Below, piece by piece: positions 20,301 to 28,214 of a stretch of DNA of 64,000 nucleotides. The notes beneath the pieces were generated by a model, which had not been told where the DNA came from, did no database searches, and was given only the letters and a program-made list of their open reading frames with translations. Source of the DNA: Cytophagales bacterium CG12_big_fil_rev_8_21_14_0_65_40_12 (GTDB lineage: Bacteria > Bacteroidota > Bacteroidia > Cytophagales > Cyclobacteriaceae); NCBI GenBank assembly GCA_002786855.1, contig PCUU01000065.1, positions 1 to 64,000 on the forward strand. Reading direction: 5' to 3'. The translations under genes were made by a program, and so were the position numbers. Numbering within the stretch: position 1 is the stretch's first letter; each line of letters opens with the position of its first letter.

Positions 20301-21310
20301 ACTTATCATGCTTCGATCAAAGACAGTCGAAAAGTGAAAACTTGGATGCCATTGTAACCTTCAATCTACCAGCAGGATTCGGAACAGATGATTCGTTTAT
20401 TATTTCAGGAAACGATAATGCCGTAATTGAGCAAGTGGGCAACAAAGAAAGACCCGCAGAAATCAATAGTAGATTGAACCGAGAATGGAGGGTGCAAGAA
20501 ACTGGTACAGTAGGCAGCATTCAGGTAATCTATGATTTGGATGATGTGACAGGCCCATTGGGAGTTGGTACCAATAACTTAAGCTTATTAAGACTGATGG
20601 TGGATGACGATGGTGATTTTAGCTCTGGGGCAACTCTGATTACTCCAACTTCCTTTAATGGTACTAACAATACAGCCACATTTACTGTAGACTTTACCAA
20701 TGGCCAGTATTATACGCTCGGCTCTACAGAAGTGGCAGCATTGCCAATTACCCTTTTGTCCTTTGAGGCGAAAAAGATCAATGAAAATAAAGTGAGATTA
20801 AACTGGACTACTGTTGACGAAACCAACAACGCCTTCTTTACCATTGAAAGAAGCACCGATGGCAAGAAGTTCGAGCCAATCGCCAATCTTCAAGGTGCTG
20901 GCAACAGCGAGAACGCAAACACTTATCAATGGTTAGATGAGAACCCAACAAGTGGAAATAATTTCTATAGATTGAAGCAAACTGATTTTAATGGAGAATT
21001 CTCAGTTTCGGAAATGGTGAGAGTATTCATCGAGTTCGATGCCAAAACCATCCAATTCAACGTTTATCCAAACCCAATACAAATTGGGGAAAGCCTGAAT
21101 ATAAAATATGAAGTAAGCTTGGAAAGCATGCTAGAAATTAAGTTTGTGTCTACTTCAGGTCAGGTGTTGCTCAAACAAAATGAAACGGCATTTCCTGAAA
21201 GCGGCACCATCAGCCTTTCCACCGACAAATTACAGCGAGGGCTGGTATTGGTAATGATCACAGATTTGACCACACACCAAAAACAAACCTTTAAAATTCT
21301 TGTTCGCTAG
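14375..21310 (+). CDS. giant repetitive secreted protein with type IX sorting domain
   Basis: A 2311-residue protein. It opens with a signal peptide (about residues 1-34, ending in GQTG), then a unique N-terminal domain (about 35-365). Four homologous units of about 430 residues begin near residues 369, 812, 1252 and 1679. Each contains a PGG..TN..LWLRA opening, a LamG/concanavalin-like region, an xYLAxKYGITL segment, an AGIGRDD motif and a WGND...R.W.V.ET closing module. This resembles the DUF8202 type seen in Bacteroidota surface proteins (family name from memory). A fibronectin-like segment (LPITLLSFEAK) follows from about 2120, and a C-terminal type A sorting domain (FNVYPNPI...ILVR) directs T9SS export and surface anchoring. 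The role is probably adhesion or surface layer; no catalytic motif is seen. Its end overlaps the convergent methyltransferase gene by 20 bases. Confidence 0.88.
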   Translation: MLFSLKHLIPLPRLLKILAVFSVLCLAIFPMQGQTGISTITTSTVGGTPSSNVAVAPSDAGNSISDDAGETFTINYGQGNNLKVVSYVVSSVTYDRFLAPDTLVLNRTTASDRLVNIWFTLNSAITDNTPPTNDIVNLDANEVDDADAIYLSGNLNAGYDNILVNIDDAASGSIEVETERVDVIWYQGIQTSSPSTAVFPIIERGGNDNIAVAAITSLNVDGTPASYSTLIGIPENGWPGTGSSFNNYLVLRRELAGSIPLPLLPIGTFEGQSAQVIQGVAISFSTFGIAANTPVYGYSIFSADVVDGFVTNTNDIVGSGAVTIKAGIDLTDITTFPTDSRSNDSGLDLVAGVSAAVASDDNLIEVKGPGGYKAALSTWLKANADVTTATDGSPVTDWQDQWLGNHDATTGVASPTFRSTTSRINFNPTVDFTSGSTSLNITNNSDFNTPGPFTKKGINLSFRTSTTDINTRQVLFEQGGNVRGINIYIRNGNLHLTAWNRNNDGAGSPWNNVGNVTTISTAVTTNTEYIVTLEEDGNSSATGTITGYLNGQSFGSIPNVGILYNHTGGIEFGGSDGSTQYDDGTNGGTNSYWGEISELIYCNEPGSFPLTQRQRIESYLAIKYGITLNQSTPINYYNADGNIIFNTTLNASLGGFLEYNRDIAGIGRDDASELDQPASRSENTGSVVTMDRGATISSDDTWLIWGNNGAALTETSLLTMPDTIESRLNRVWRVAERNEVFSTSVSFDLTGLGLSANQNDFSLLVAGNGSAADFSAATVISGGVLSGNTLTFSGVNLSDGQYFTLGTAYFQCSPGGVQTNLTLWLRANNGTSTSINGANVGTWSDRSGFANDATAVVNDEPSFLSNSINYNPALDFDALNTEEISGSAGFNSAAYYAVINTDLAYTSASAIETILEFNAIPAGATNQFGSLQLGSVTSAITGEIITHSMGGTGTRWRRGTSQAAFGTIATNATLMFGIKNNAAANSTEIFVNGRDQANLQSDALLTSTNVNYRIGGNLASNTFANDNFDGQIAEIISYSARPSDAEHNRIQSYLAIKYGITLSNNGGGTAGDYTSAGSTLIWDASDYSTYHNDVAGIGRDDLSCLDQKQSRSVNTGSIVAIGLGEISANNAANPNSFGTDDTFMMWGNDADFANQANANTVDVPGIVTERMERIWRINETNTVGNTTVQFDINGLGYSSNVSDFNLIVSSTATMASGSLTPAASLVGGILTFNNVNFADGDFFTIGTARTACGPGGVETNLLLWLRADAGTNTTTNGADVTLWGDQSAAGNDANDNFNGNSDPPAYISNGTNFNPLLGFNRTDLNFLTVPHDVAFNSVSQAIFVAGTMNAASDDYSTFISKTQDYDWQEGWALAHEGANIIYAKDDSNDAANAAKTPFLDGVPTIYLGYSDGSNDFININFENKNSISSNTAAQTNQPIIIGATLNGSNTNVRQGLDGNIGDVIVFGDDLNSTQRQQIATYLAVKYGITLNQATATNYIWSDGSTVLWNATTNASHNQDIAGIGRDDASCFSQKQSASVNSDDILAIGLGTVAASNAENSNSFVDNGDYLIWGNDGGATAQASANTVDLPGTLSERMTRVWKVQDTGLVGDTELEFDLTGLGYSVADAEAFSLLVSNSPTMASASIITGGTLNGNILSFSGINLTNAQYFTIGTGYVTCGPGGVNTNIALWLRADLEVFSDAGTTPAVDGNNALQWNDQSSPADNGSEVNLGGGSPIEPTLQTSEINFNPVLRFTDPNSSNASYIETSSNSVSGNMTLISVFKTGSTSGTANDFVNSPALIGASETSSAADYGLGMDNGTIWMKASDNGDAFDVETTTTFNNNRVHFTTATRTAAGAIAIYVDGNSEATGTGHTGTLTGPSSFGIGNHSDADLDAQYAGDIAETIVFSAVLNSDQRNRVESYLALKYGLTMNASDDGTTGAVDERDYRAADGGVIWDYTGQSTTYYNDIFGIGRDDLSCFDQRQSKSENLDAIVTFNLPAGFGTDDSFIISGNDNAVIEQVGNKERPAEINSRLNREWRVQETGTVGSIQVIYDLDDVTGPLGVGTNNLSLLRLMVDDDGDFSSGATLITPTSFNGTNNTATFTVDFTNGQYYTLGSTEVAALPITLLSFEAKKINENKVRLNWTTVDETNNAFFTIERSTDGKKFEPIANLQGAGNSENANTYQWLDENPTSGNNFYRLKQTDFNGEFSVSEMVRVFIEFDAKTIQFNVYPNPIQIGESLNIKYEVSLESMLEIKFVSTSGQVLLKQNETAFPESGTISLSTDKLQRGLVLVMITDLTTHQKQTFKILVR
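15479..20745 (+). repeat. four in-frame ~430-codon repeats inside the giant protein
   Basis: Units run about 15479-16807, 16808-18127, 18128-19408 and 19409-20745. Units 2-4 each start with a C(S/G)PGGV(Q/E/N)TN word and unit 1 with a degenerate GPGG word. The IGRDD word occurs in every unit. The units are diverged in DNA sequence, so they are old duplications rather than recent tandem copies. Confidence 0.85.
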
Positions 21311-21923
21311 GTTGTTTCTGATAGACACTAGAAAAAATCAGCCCATTACTGAAAGTGGAATGCTCAATGCAATGCAAGGGCAGGGCTTTGAAATAAAAGG
21401 CGAAATCTAGCAGTTGCCCAGCTTCAAGTTGGGTAGTTAATCGAAAAAATTGAAGCATAGACCAGATGATGAGTTTATGTTTCAATCTATTTGTATGTCG
21501 AAAATCCGTACAAAACCATAGACCCCGATGTGACAATCTATCCGAAAGTGTTGCCATTATATCTTTGAGTTTGTCTGAGCTGAAAACGTCAAGAAAAAAA
21601 TTTGTAATTATCACGTCATAAAACTCCTTTGGAATTGCCTTTTCATCGCCACAAATAAGAGACACATTCCAACTAGGCTGAAGCCTTTTCTCTGTCATCT
21701 TTATCATTTTGGTTGAAGCTTCTACATAAGTAACACTGCCTCGAAAGCCAGTTTTAAAGATTTCATCCAAAAGCCAGCCGGTTCCACCACCTAGAATCAA
21801 TACATTCGAATCTTGAGAAATCAGATGCAAAAAGTGACATTGAGCCCTTTTAAGCTTATTCCCAAATACCAATTTTGCCAAAGCATCATAAACAGGCGCT
21901 ATGAAATTGAAATTATTCTTCAT
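21291..21923 (-). CDS. class I SAM-dependent methyltransferase
   Basis: A 210-residue cytoplasmic protein. The SAM-binding motif I is VLILGGGTGWLL, the acidic end of strand 2 is VTYVEAS, and the post-motif DVIITNFFLDVF is visible. The N-terminus (NFIAPVYDALAKLVFG) resembles UbiE-like quinone methyltransferases, but key UbiE signatures are not clear, so the substrate is unknown. Its ATG overlaps the UbiA-like gene's stop (ATGA), implying coupled expression and possibly a shared lipid or quinone-like substrate. The 3' end overlaps the giant protein gene by 20 bases on the opposite strand. Confidence 0.78.
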   Translation of the reverse strand: MKNNFNFIAPVYDALAKLVFGNKLKRAQCHFLHLISQDSNVLILGGGTGWLLDEIFKTGFRGSVTYVEASTKMIKMTEKRLQPSWNVSLICGDEKAIPKEFYDVIITNFFLDVFSSDKLKDIMATLSDRLSHRGLWFCTDFRHTNRLKHKLIIWSMLQFFRLTTQLEAGQLLDFAFYFKALPLHCIEHSTFSNGLIFSSVYQKQPSEQEF

Positions 21924-22741
21924 AGCAGCAGATAGATTAATGGAAGGAAGAAAATTCCATCGCCTAAGAACCTATAGCGATCATTGATTTGAAAAACAAA
22001 AGGCCATTTCCATAAAATGAAAAGGGTAAGATTCATTGCAAATAAAACCATGGTTGCTTCATAGGATTGCCCATTCAATACAGCAAAGCCTATTAACGCA
22101 GAGTTCATTAGCACTAGAACCAAAATCAATGATCGTACAAAACGCTTTCCCTTAATGGTTACAATCGACTGAAGTTTGTCTTCGCAATCCGTGGTAAATT
22201 CAAACAATGGGAATAAGAACAGGTTGCTAAGCACCAATAAAAAGAATTGTATTAGAAAAAGGATTTCAACTGCTCCAATAAGCGCCATTTGACTGAAGGG
22301 AGCAGCAAAAACACCAACAGTATAGATCACAGCGGCCAAAATCTCCTTATGCCAAGTTTTACTGATCTTAAGTAAATGTAATGAGCCAAAGTAAAACAGC
22401 ACAAAAGCAGCCAAAACCAAACCGAACTTTATGGTCGTAAATGGCAAATAGGTTAAGTTAATTAACCCAACTAGAAAGATTATAGCTCCGAGGATGAGTA
22501 ATTTATTCTTATGACGCTGATGAAACGCGTGTCGCCTGTTTTTCGGTTGATCAGAAGCAAAATGCGCATCTAAAAGGTGATCAATCGTATAGATCAACCA
22601 GATGGCGATGCCCAAACCGAATAGCATATTTGACGAAAGCAGAACACTAAATACTTTGGCCACATAAAGACTAGAGATTACCGCGCCTGCCGTAATGTCT
22701 AAACTTAAGTTTTGTATGAGAGTCCAAAATCTTTTGATCAT
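21920..22741 (-). CDS. UbiA-superfamily-like integral membrane protein
   Basis: A 273-residue protein with about eight membrane helices. A single recognisable Asp-rich motif, IDHLLDAH, sits near residue 55, where prenyltransferases bind Mg-diphosphate. The second motif is replaced by a weaker FEFTTDCEDK, so activity is uncertain. The ATG at 22741 is chosen because the upstream ATG at 22777 directly abuts the T-run of the atp terminator. It overlaps the downstream methyltransferase by four bases. The pair may modify a lipid or quinone; that is inference. Confidence 0.65.
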   Translation of the reverse strand: MIKRFWTLIQNLSLDITAGAVISSLYVAKVFSVLLSSNMLFGLGIAIWLIYTIDHLLDAHFASDQPKNRRHAFHQRHKNKLLILGAIIFLVGLINLTYLPFTTIKFGLVLAAFVLFYFGSLHLLKISKTWHKEILAAVIYTVGVFAAPFSQMALIGAVEILFLIQFFLLVLSNLFLFPLFEFTTDCEDKLQSIVTIKGKRFVRSLILVLVLMNSALIGFAVLNGQSYEATMVLFAMNLTLFILWKWPFVFQINDRYRFLGDGIFFLPLIYLLL

Positions 22742-22777
22742 GCTGCGACAATTTAAGTCAAGCATTGGACTATACAT

Positions 22778-22814
22778 AAAAAAAAGAGCCCTTCTGATTA
22801 ATCAAAAGGGCTCT
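22778..22814 (-). terminator. intrinsic terminator of the ATP synthase operon
   Basis: On the minus strand AGAGCCCTT pairs with AAGGGCTCT around a TGATTAATCA-containing inner stem, followed by eight T residues (22785 to 22778). It begins 22 bases after the atpG stop. The strong GC stem plus T run is a classical Rho-independent terminator. Confidence 0.9.
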
Positions 22815-22835
22815 CGGACTTATTACAAATAAATA

Positions 22836-23711
22836 TTATTTATCAGCAGCGAGTGCCTCTGCACCACCAACGATCTCTAGGATCTCTTTGGTGATCGCTG
22901 CCTGACGTGTTCTGTTATACATTAATTTCAACTCCTTAAGCAATTCGCCAGCATTATCCGTTGCTTTGCCCATCGCTGTCATTCTAGCGCCATGCTCGGA
23001 AGCATTAGACTCTAAAACTGCTTTGTAGAATTGAATTTTTAAAGACTTAGGAATTAAATCCTCAACAATAAAGTCCTTTGATGGTTCAAAAATATAGTCA
23101 GTTGAAGTTAAAGCTGCTTTACCTGCGTCTACCTTTTGCACTACCGGTAAAAACTGCTCAGCCACCACAACCTGTGTCGCTACATTTTTGAATTCATTGT
23201 ACACCAAAACAACCTTATCGAATTTTCCGCTTTCATAGCCTGCCATGGCAAACTCTGCAGCTTCACGCACCTTTTCGAAACTCAGGTTTCCAAATACATC
23301 CCAAAAATCACCAATGACAGTAAAAGACTGTTTTTTGAAAAAGTCATTGGCCTTCTTTCCAATGGGCATCATGTGGAATTTGGCGCCTTGATAAGCTGCC
23401 ATACTCTGCTTTACCGCCTTATTGATATTCGAGTTAAAGGCTCCGCAAAGACCTCTGTCCGAAGATACTGCAACGATCAAAACATTCTTTACTTCACGCT
23501 CTACAGCGTAAGTATTCATTGCTTCGTCAGAGTTACCTGAAGATACGTTGGCCAGAATAGCGGTCAATTTTTCAGAATAAGGACGTAGTTGAACGATCCT
23601 GTCCTGCGCTCTTCTCAGCTTTGCCGCAGCCACCATTTTCATGGCCCTGGTGATTTGCTGAGTCGAACTTACCGACTTAATTCTTTCCTTTACTTCTTTT
23701 AAATTCGCCAT
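22836..23711 (-). CDS. atpG: ATP synthase F1 gamma subunit
   Basis: A 291-residue central-stalk subunit that rotates inside the alpha3beta3 ring. The N-terminal helix contains the conserved RIKSV..TQQITRAMKMVAAAKLRRAQ-type sequence and the C-terminal helix the NRTRQAAITKEILEIVGGA segment. It is the last gene of the operon, 24 bases after atpA, and is followed by a strong terminator. Confidence 0.97.
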   Translation of the reverse strand: MANLKEVKERIKSVSSTQQITRAMKMVAAAKLRRAQDRIVQLRPYSEKLTAILANVSSGNSDEAMNTYAVEREVKNVLIVAVSSDRGLCGAFNSNINKAVKQSMAAYQGAKFHMMPIGKKANDFFKKQSFTVIGDFWDVFGNLSFEKVREAAEFAMAGYESGKFDKVVLVYNEFKNVATQVVVAEQFLPVVQKVDAGKAALTSTDYIFEPSKDFIVEDLIPKSLKIQFYKAVLESNASEHGARMTAMGKATDNAGELLKELKLMYNRTRQAAITKEILEIVGGAEALAADK

Positions 23712-23735
23712 CTATCAAGCGTTAGGGCTTTTCAA

Positions 23736-25307
23736 TTAATATTTGCTCGCTAAATCTTTCACTGTTTTCTCGATGGCAGGCACTGCATCATCAAGTTTAC
23801 CAGCCTTCAATAAATCTAAAGCAGCTTTTTGCGTTGTTCTCATCAAAGTCAAGAATTCCTTTTCGAATTCTCTTACTTTTTCAACAGGCACTTTATCCAA
23901 TAGACCTTTAACCGAAGCATAAATGATTGCCACTTGCTCTTCTACAGGTACTGGAGAAAATTGCGCTTGCTTCAAAATCTCTTGGTTTCTTCTACCTCTA
24001 TCGATTGTAAGTTTAGTAGACGCATCAAGGTCTGAACCAAACTTAGCGAAAGCTTCCAATTCACGGAATTGAGCTTGGTCAAGCTTCAAGGTTCCCGAAA
24101 CTTTCTTCATTGATTTGATCTGAGCGTTACCACCCACACGAGATACTGAAATACCTACGTTAATCGCGGGACGAATACCAGAGTTAAACAAGTTAGTTTC
24201 TAAGAAAATCTGACCATCTGTAATTGAAATTACGTTGGTTGGAATATAAGCAGAAACGTCACCAGCTTGAGTTTCGATAATCGGAAGGGCTGTTAATGAA
24301 CCCCCACCTTTCACTTTCCCTACCAAAGAAGGAGGAAGATCGTTCATCGCTGCTGCGATATCATCGTTATCATTGATTTTTGCCGCTCTTTCAAGTAATC
24401 TTGAGTGCAAATAGAATACGTCACCTGGGTAAGCTTCACGTCCTGGAGGTCTTCTTAAAAGAAGAGAAACCTCACGATAAGCTACCGCTTGTTTAGAAAG
24501 ATCATCATAAATAACCAAAGCTGGTCTTCCTGTATCTCTAAAGTACTCGCCAATTGCAGCACCTGTCATTGGAGAGAAGAACTGCATTGGAGCAGGATCT
24601 GAAGCAGAAGCCAAAACAACTACTGTATAGTCCATAGCACCACCCTTTTCAAGGGCAGCTACAACTCCAGCAACGGTAGAAGCTTTCTGTCCAACTGCAA
24701 CGTAGATACAGAATACAGGCTCTCCTTTTTCGAAAAATTCTCTTTGGTTAAGAATGGTATCTATAACAACAGCAGTTTTACCTGTCTGACGGTCACCAAT
24801 AACTAATTCTCTTTGGCCTCTTCCGATTGGAATCATGGCATCAATAGATTTGATACCTGTTTGAAGAGGTTCTGTAACTGGCTGTCTGTAAATTACCCCC
24901 GGAGCTTTTCTTTCCAAAGGCATTTCAAACGTTTCGCCAGAGATAGGGCCTTTGCCATCAATTGGGTTACCAAGGGTGTCAACCACACGGCCAACCAAAC
25001 CTTCACCCACTTGAACTGAGGCAATTCTTCCTGTTCTCTTAACAGTGTCGCCTTCTTTAATTTCAGCAGACTCACCTAACAATACAGCACCAACATTGTC
25101 CTCTTCAAGGTTCAATACTAGGGCTTTCAATCCGTTTTCAAATTCAAGAAGCTCTCCTGATTGCGCCTTAGAAAGGCCGTAGATTCTGGCTACACCATCA
25201 CCTACTTGCAATACAGTACCTACTTCTTCTAATTCAGCTTCTGATTTAAAGTTAGAGAGCTGCTCTCTCAAAATTGCTGAAACCTCATCAGGTCTTACAT
25301 CTGCCAT
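23736..25307 (-). CDS. atpA: ATP synthase F1 alpha subunit
   Basis: A 523-residue non-catalytic nucleotide-binding subunit of F1. The P-loop GDRQTGKT lies near residue 172. The [14 protein letters not shown] signature and the [23 protein letters not shown] stretch around the alpha-subunit Arg region are intact. The gene lies between atpH and atpG. The partner beta-subunit gene is not in this window. Confidence 0.98.
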   Translation of the reverse strand: MADVRPDEVSAILREQLSNFKSEAELEEVGTVLQVGDGVARIYGLSKAQSGELLEFENGLKALVLNLEEDNVGAVLLGESAEIKEGDTVKRTGRIASVQVGEGLVGRVVDTLGNPIDGKGPISGETFEMPLERKAPGVIYRQPVTEPLQTGIKSIDAMIPIGRGQRELVIGDRQTGKTAVVIDTILNQREFFEKGEPVFCIYVAVGQKASTVAGVVAALEKGGAMDYTVVVLASASDPAPMQFFSPMTGAAIGEYFRDTGRPALVIYDDLSKQAVAYREVSLLLRRPPGREAYPGDVFYLHSRLLERAAKINDNDDIAAAMNDLPPSLVGKVKGGGSLTALPIIETQAGDVSAYIPTNVISITDGQIFLETNLFNSGIRPAINVGISVSRVGGNAQIKSMKKVSGTLKLDQAQFRELEAFAKFGSDLDASTKLTIDRGRRNQEILKQAQFSPVPVEEQVAIIYASVKGLLDKVPVEKVREFEKEFLTLMRTTQKAALDLLKAGKLDDAVPAIEKTVKDLASKY

Positions 25308-25333
25308 TTTATGATACAGTTATGTTAATTATT

Positions 25334-25891
25334 TTAAAACACCTTTACGTAAGGGTTTTGACTAAATTTCAATTTCAAGGCTTTCAATCTAGAATTGATT
25401 GAATCGTCAATTTGACGATCGCCAATTTTTAAGATGAACCCACCAATAAGGTTCTCATCCAGTTTTTCAGTAAGCTGTACTTCCTTACCTGATATTTTCT
25501 TTACCAAGGCCATGAACTCCGCTCTCAATTTATCGTCAATTGGATACATCGTTGTGACAGTTGCCTCCTCAATGTATTTTTTGGCGTTGTATTGGTGATG
25601 AAATTCTTTCGCGATAGCGGGTAAAAAAGCCTCACGATGTTTTTTAGTAATGAGGTTGAACATGCTCAAAGTGAGCGCATTCACCTTACCCTTAAAAACA
25701 AGGTTAAGCACATTCAATTTTTTGTCATGGCCAATCACCGGGTTTTTCAACATTAGTTGAAAATCTCTGTTTCCCTGAATTACCTCAGTGAAAAGCAACA
25801 TGTCTTTATTCACTTCTTCCAATAGTTTTTTTTCATCTGCTAGTTGTAGCAATGACTTGGCGTATCGGGAAGCAATTCTGAATTCTGACAT
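25334..25891 (-). CDS. atpH: ATP synthase F1 delta subunit
   Basis: A 185-residue peripheral-stalk protein linking F1 to the b subunit. The helical N-terminal domain starts IASRYAKSLLQLA, typical of delta/OSCP, and the C-terminal part contains the LDENLIGGFILKIGDRQIDDS signature with the conserved GG. It lies 9 bases after atpF and 26 before atpA. Confidence 0.96.
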   Translation of the reverse strand: MSEFRIASRYAKSLLQLADEKKLLEEVNKDMLLFTEVIQGNRDFQLMLKNPVIGHDKKLNVLNLVFKGKVNALTLSMFNLITKKHREAFLPAIAKEFHHQYNAKKYIEEATVTTMYPIDDKLRAEFMALVKKISGKEVQLTEKLDENLIGGFILKIGDRQIDDSINSRLKALKLKFSQNPYVKVF

Positions 25892-25900
25892 TTTTACCTA

Positions 25901-26395
25901 TTAATTAAGGTTCAAATCTTTTACATAACTATCAATCAATTCTCGCTGCCCTTTTTGGTCAGCCAATTGTTTTCTCAATAGTTTTTCTGTGATTTCAAGC
26001 GAAAGCATTGCTACCTGATTTTTAACGTCAGTTAAAGCTGCTTTTTTCTCTGTTTCGATCGCTGCTTTAGCATCTTCGATCATTCTTGCGGTGATCTTAG
26101 AAGTTTCTTCTCTCGCCTCTTCTTTAATTGCATTAGCGGCAGAGATGGCATCTTTCAACAAAGCATCTCTTTCTGCTCTAGCCTCGGCCAAAAGCTTTTG
26201 ATTGTCCGCCTGTAATGCTTGCATTTCATTTTTAGCTTGTTCGGCAGAAAGCAACGCACTTTCGATAGTTTGCTCTCTTTCTTTCAAGCCACTCAATATT
26301 GGCTTCCAAGCAAACTTGCCCAATACGAACAATAAGATCGTAAAGGCCACTACTTGGAAAATGAGTAATCCAAAATCTGGTATTAATAAGTCCAT
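25901..26395 (-). CDS. atpF: ATP synthase F0 b subunit
   Basis: A 164-residue protein with one N-terminal membrane helix (about 5-27, LLIFQVVAFTILLFVL) followed by a long charged coiled coil that forms the peripheral stalk and binds delta. Length and position after atpE are normal. A hairpin lies in the 74-base gap that separates it from atpE. Confidence 0.96.
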   Translation of the reverse strand: MDLLIPDFGLLIFQVVAFTILLFVLGKFAWKPILSGLKEREQTIESALLSAEQAKNEMQALQADNQKLLAEARAERDALLKDAISAANAIKEEAREETSKITARMIEDAKAAIETEKKAALTDVKNQVAMLSLEITEKLLRKQLADQKGQRELIDSYVKDLNLN

Positions 26396-26415
26396 ATTGC
26401 TTTGTTTTAAATTGA

Positions 26416-26447
26416 ATTCAGGCCTTGCCTAATGCAAAAGCCTGAAT
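26416..26447 (-). terminator. hairpin downstream of atpE (stabiliser/attenuator-like)
   Basis: ATTCAGGC (26416-26423) and GCCTGAAT (26440-26447) pair perfectly, with an inner TTGC/GCAA stem. It falls between the atpE stop and the atpF start, where a hairpin can protect or partially terminate the transcript and so raise c-subunit output. No T run follows, so mRNA stabilisation is likelier than termination. Confidence 0.5.
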
Positions 26448-26469
26448 CCATAATGACTATTAGCCTTAA

Positions 26470-26730
26470 TTATAGTTTTGCAACGATATCTCCGTTGGTA
26501 GCCAACAAGAAACAAGCAACAACACCAAACAATGCGATTACCTCAATAAGGGCAGCAATGATCAACATACCAGACTGCAATTTACCAGCAGCTTCTGGTT
26601 GTCTAGCCATACCTTCCATAGCGGCAGCACCAATTTTTCCAATACCAAGACCTGCGCCTATCGCAACAAGACCAGCACCAATACCAGCACCCATTAGGGC
26701 ATAACCAGCAGTTAATAAAATAGCGAACAT
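26470..26730 (-). CDS. atpE: ATP synthase F0 c subunit
   Basis: An 86-residue proteolipid of two membrane helices joined by the polar loop ARQPEA. The ion-carrying Glu lies in the second helix (ALIEVIALF). The first helix has the glycine-rich GAGIGAGLVAIGAGLGIG packing motif and lacks the Gln typical of sodium-binding c rings, and there is no Glu-Thr pair, which favours proton coupling. Between 8 and 17 copies form the rotor ring. Confidence 0.97.
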   Translation of the reverse strand: MFAILLTAGYALMGAGIGAGLVAIGAGLGIGKIGAAAMEGMARQPEAAGKLQSGMLIIAALIEVIALFGVVACFLLATNGDIVAKL

Positions 26731-26766
26731 AAATTGTCTATTTATAAATGAAACAAAGATTCAAAA

Positions 26767-27804
26767 TTAATGATGTCCGTCATCAACGGCTTGGCCGATG
26801 TACATAGATGAGAACAAAGTAAACACGTAGGCCTGAATTAAGGCTACTACAATTTCAATCAATGAAATAACAGTAGAGAAAAGTGTTCCCACGATTCCTA
26901 CAGTCAAACTTTGAAGAATAAAACCTAAACCCACAATACTTAGCACCACAATATGGCCTGCCGTTATACTGGCAAACAAACGAAGCGTAAGCGAGATTGG
27001 CTTAGTGAAAATACCAATGACTTCTACAATCAAAATTACTGGGCGAATTGGTAGCGGAACTCCCGGAGTCCAAAGGATATGCATCCAGTAGGCTTTGCCA
27101 CCATTAAAATTGGTAATAAAGAAAGTGAACAAGGCCAAAGTCATGGTAACCGCAATGTTTCCAGACAGGTTAGCGGCACCAGGCGTAAGCCCTAATAAGT
27201 TATTGAATAAGATAAAGAAGAAAAGGGTCAACAAATAAGGCATAAAACGCTCGTATTTATGACCGATGTTTACTTTAGCTATATCGTCTCTGATGAAAAC
27301 GATGATCGGTTCGAAGAATGACTGGATGCCCTTTGGTGCAGAAACGCCCTTTTTATAACCCTTGGCAACCGCTAGGAAAACGAAGACCAAAATAATAACA
27401 CTCAAAAACAAAGAAGCCACGTTTTTGGTGATGGATAAGTCTAAGAATTCTGCATGATGTGTAGAGTGAAGTTCGCCATGCTCTAGCATATAACCATCAA
27501 CTTCAACCGGGTTATGATCTGCATCTACAAATTCTGATGACATGTGCATTTTGAATCCGTACTCATAATCATAAATAATTACTGGAAGGGGAATGGTAAC
27601 GTGAGTATGACCAATCGTAATTAAATGCCATTCGTGGGCATCAGCAATGTGATGCATGATGAATTCAGTGTCACCACCCTTTTTCTCTTCACCTTCGCTT
27701 CCGCTCGAAGCCCTCAAATTTGTTAGGTTTGTGATACTGAAAAGTGCGATTAAGCAGCTAATTATCAGTATTTTGGGTGTGTTAATTCTTGGTAGTTTCA
27801 TCAT
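26767..27804 (-). CDS. atpB: ATP synthase F0 a subunit
   Basis: A 345-residue membrane protein forming the proton half-channels. The essential Arg is in LTLRLFASITAGH. The N-terminus has a cleavable-looking signal (about 1-33) and a ~100-residue His/Asp-rich extramembrane region (HHIADAHEWH) typical of Bacteroidota a subunits. A second in-frame ATG directly follows the first. It lies between the atpI-like gene and atpE. Confidence 0.96.
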   Translation of the reverse strand: MMKLPRINTPKILIISCLIALFSITNLTNLRASSGSEGEEKKGGDTEFIMHHIADAHEWHLITIGHTHVTIPLPVIIYDYEYGFKMHMSSEFVDADHNPVEVDGYMLEHGELHSTHHAEFLDLSITKNVASLFLSVIILVFVFLAVAKGYKKGVSAPKGIQSFFEPIIVFIRDDIAKVNIGHKYERFMPYLLTLFFFILFNNLLGLTPGAANLSGNIAVTMTLALFTFFITNFNGGKAYWMHILWTPGVPLPIRPVILIVEVIGIFTKPISLTLRLFASITAGHIVVLSIVGLGFILQSLTVGIVGTLFSTVISLIEIVVALIQAYVFTLFSSMYIGQAVDDGHH

Positions 27805-27816
27805 GGTTTTTAACCC

Positions 27817-28209
27817 CTAGCTCGAAATTTGGCGCAAGTTAGACAGAATGGTATATATTTCAAACACTAGGTAGAATAAATAGATGGCAAAGAAATTGGC
27901 CACCCAAAGAATTTGGTTTTCAATTCCTAAGAAAAGCGTGATACCAATAAAGCCCATACTTAAGAGTAGCCTCAAAACTGTTGTCCCTAAAAAGAGATTT
28001 GTTCTGCTTTGTGGATCCAAATTTTTAAGTCCCCAGTTGTTCATCGCCACAATGATCAAGGCCAAAATCACTGAGAATATCATAATACCCCAAACTTGGG
28101 CATGTATTAATCTTTCTGCTCCTTCTAATTGTTGAAGTATAAAAATCAATGCTGCTAAAAGCCCTGAGATTATGAGGGTGATGGCGATCTGTTTACCCAA
28201 TTTTTGCAT
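27817..28209 (-). CDS. AtpI-position small membrane protein
   Basis: A 130-residue protein with four predicted membrane helices, immediately upstream of atpB (12 bases). AtpI-type proteins at this position help assemble the c ring or supply Mg2+. Sequence similarity to AtpI is weak, so the call rests on topology and context. The -7 element TATCTTTG ends five bases before its ATG, so the transcript may be leaderless. Confidence 0.65.
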   Translation of the reverse strand: MQKLGKQIAITLIISGLLAALIFILQQLEGAERLIHAQVWGIMIFSVILALIIVAMNNWGLKNLDPQSRTNLFLGTTVLRLLLSMGFIGITLFLGIENQILWVANFFAIYLFYLVFEIYTILSNLRQISS

Positions 28210-28214
28210 GGGCG

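Noticed and set aside
21291-21310. 20-base convergent overlap as a sign of frameshift or misassembly
   Set aside because: Both reading frames end naturally with intact C-terminal motifs; short convergent overlaps are common.
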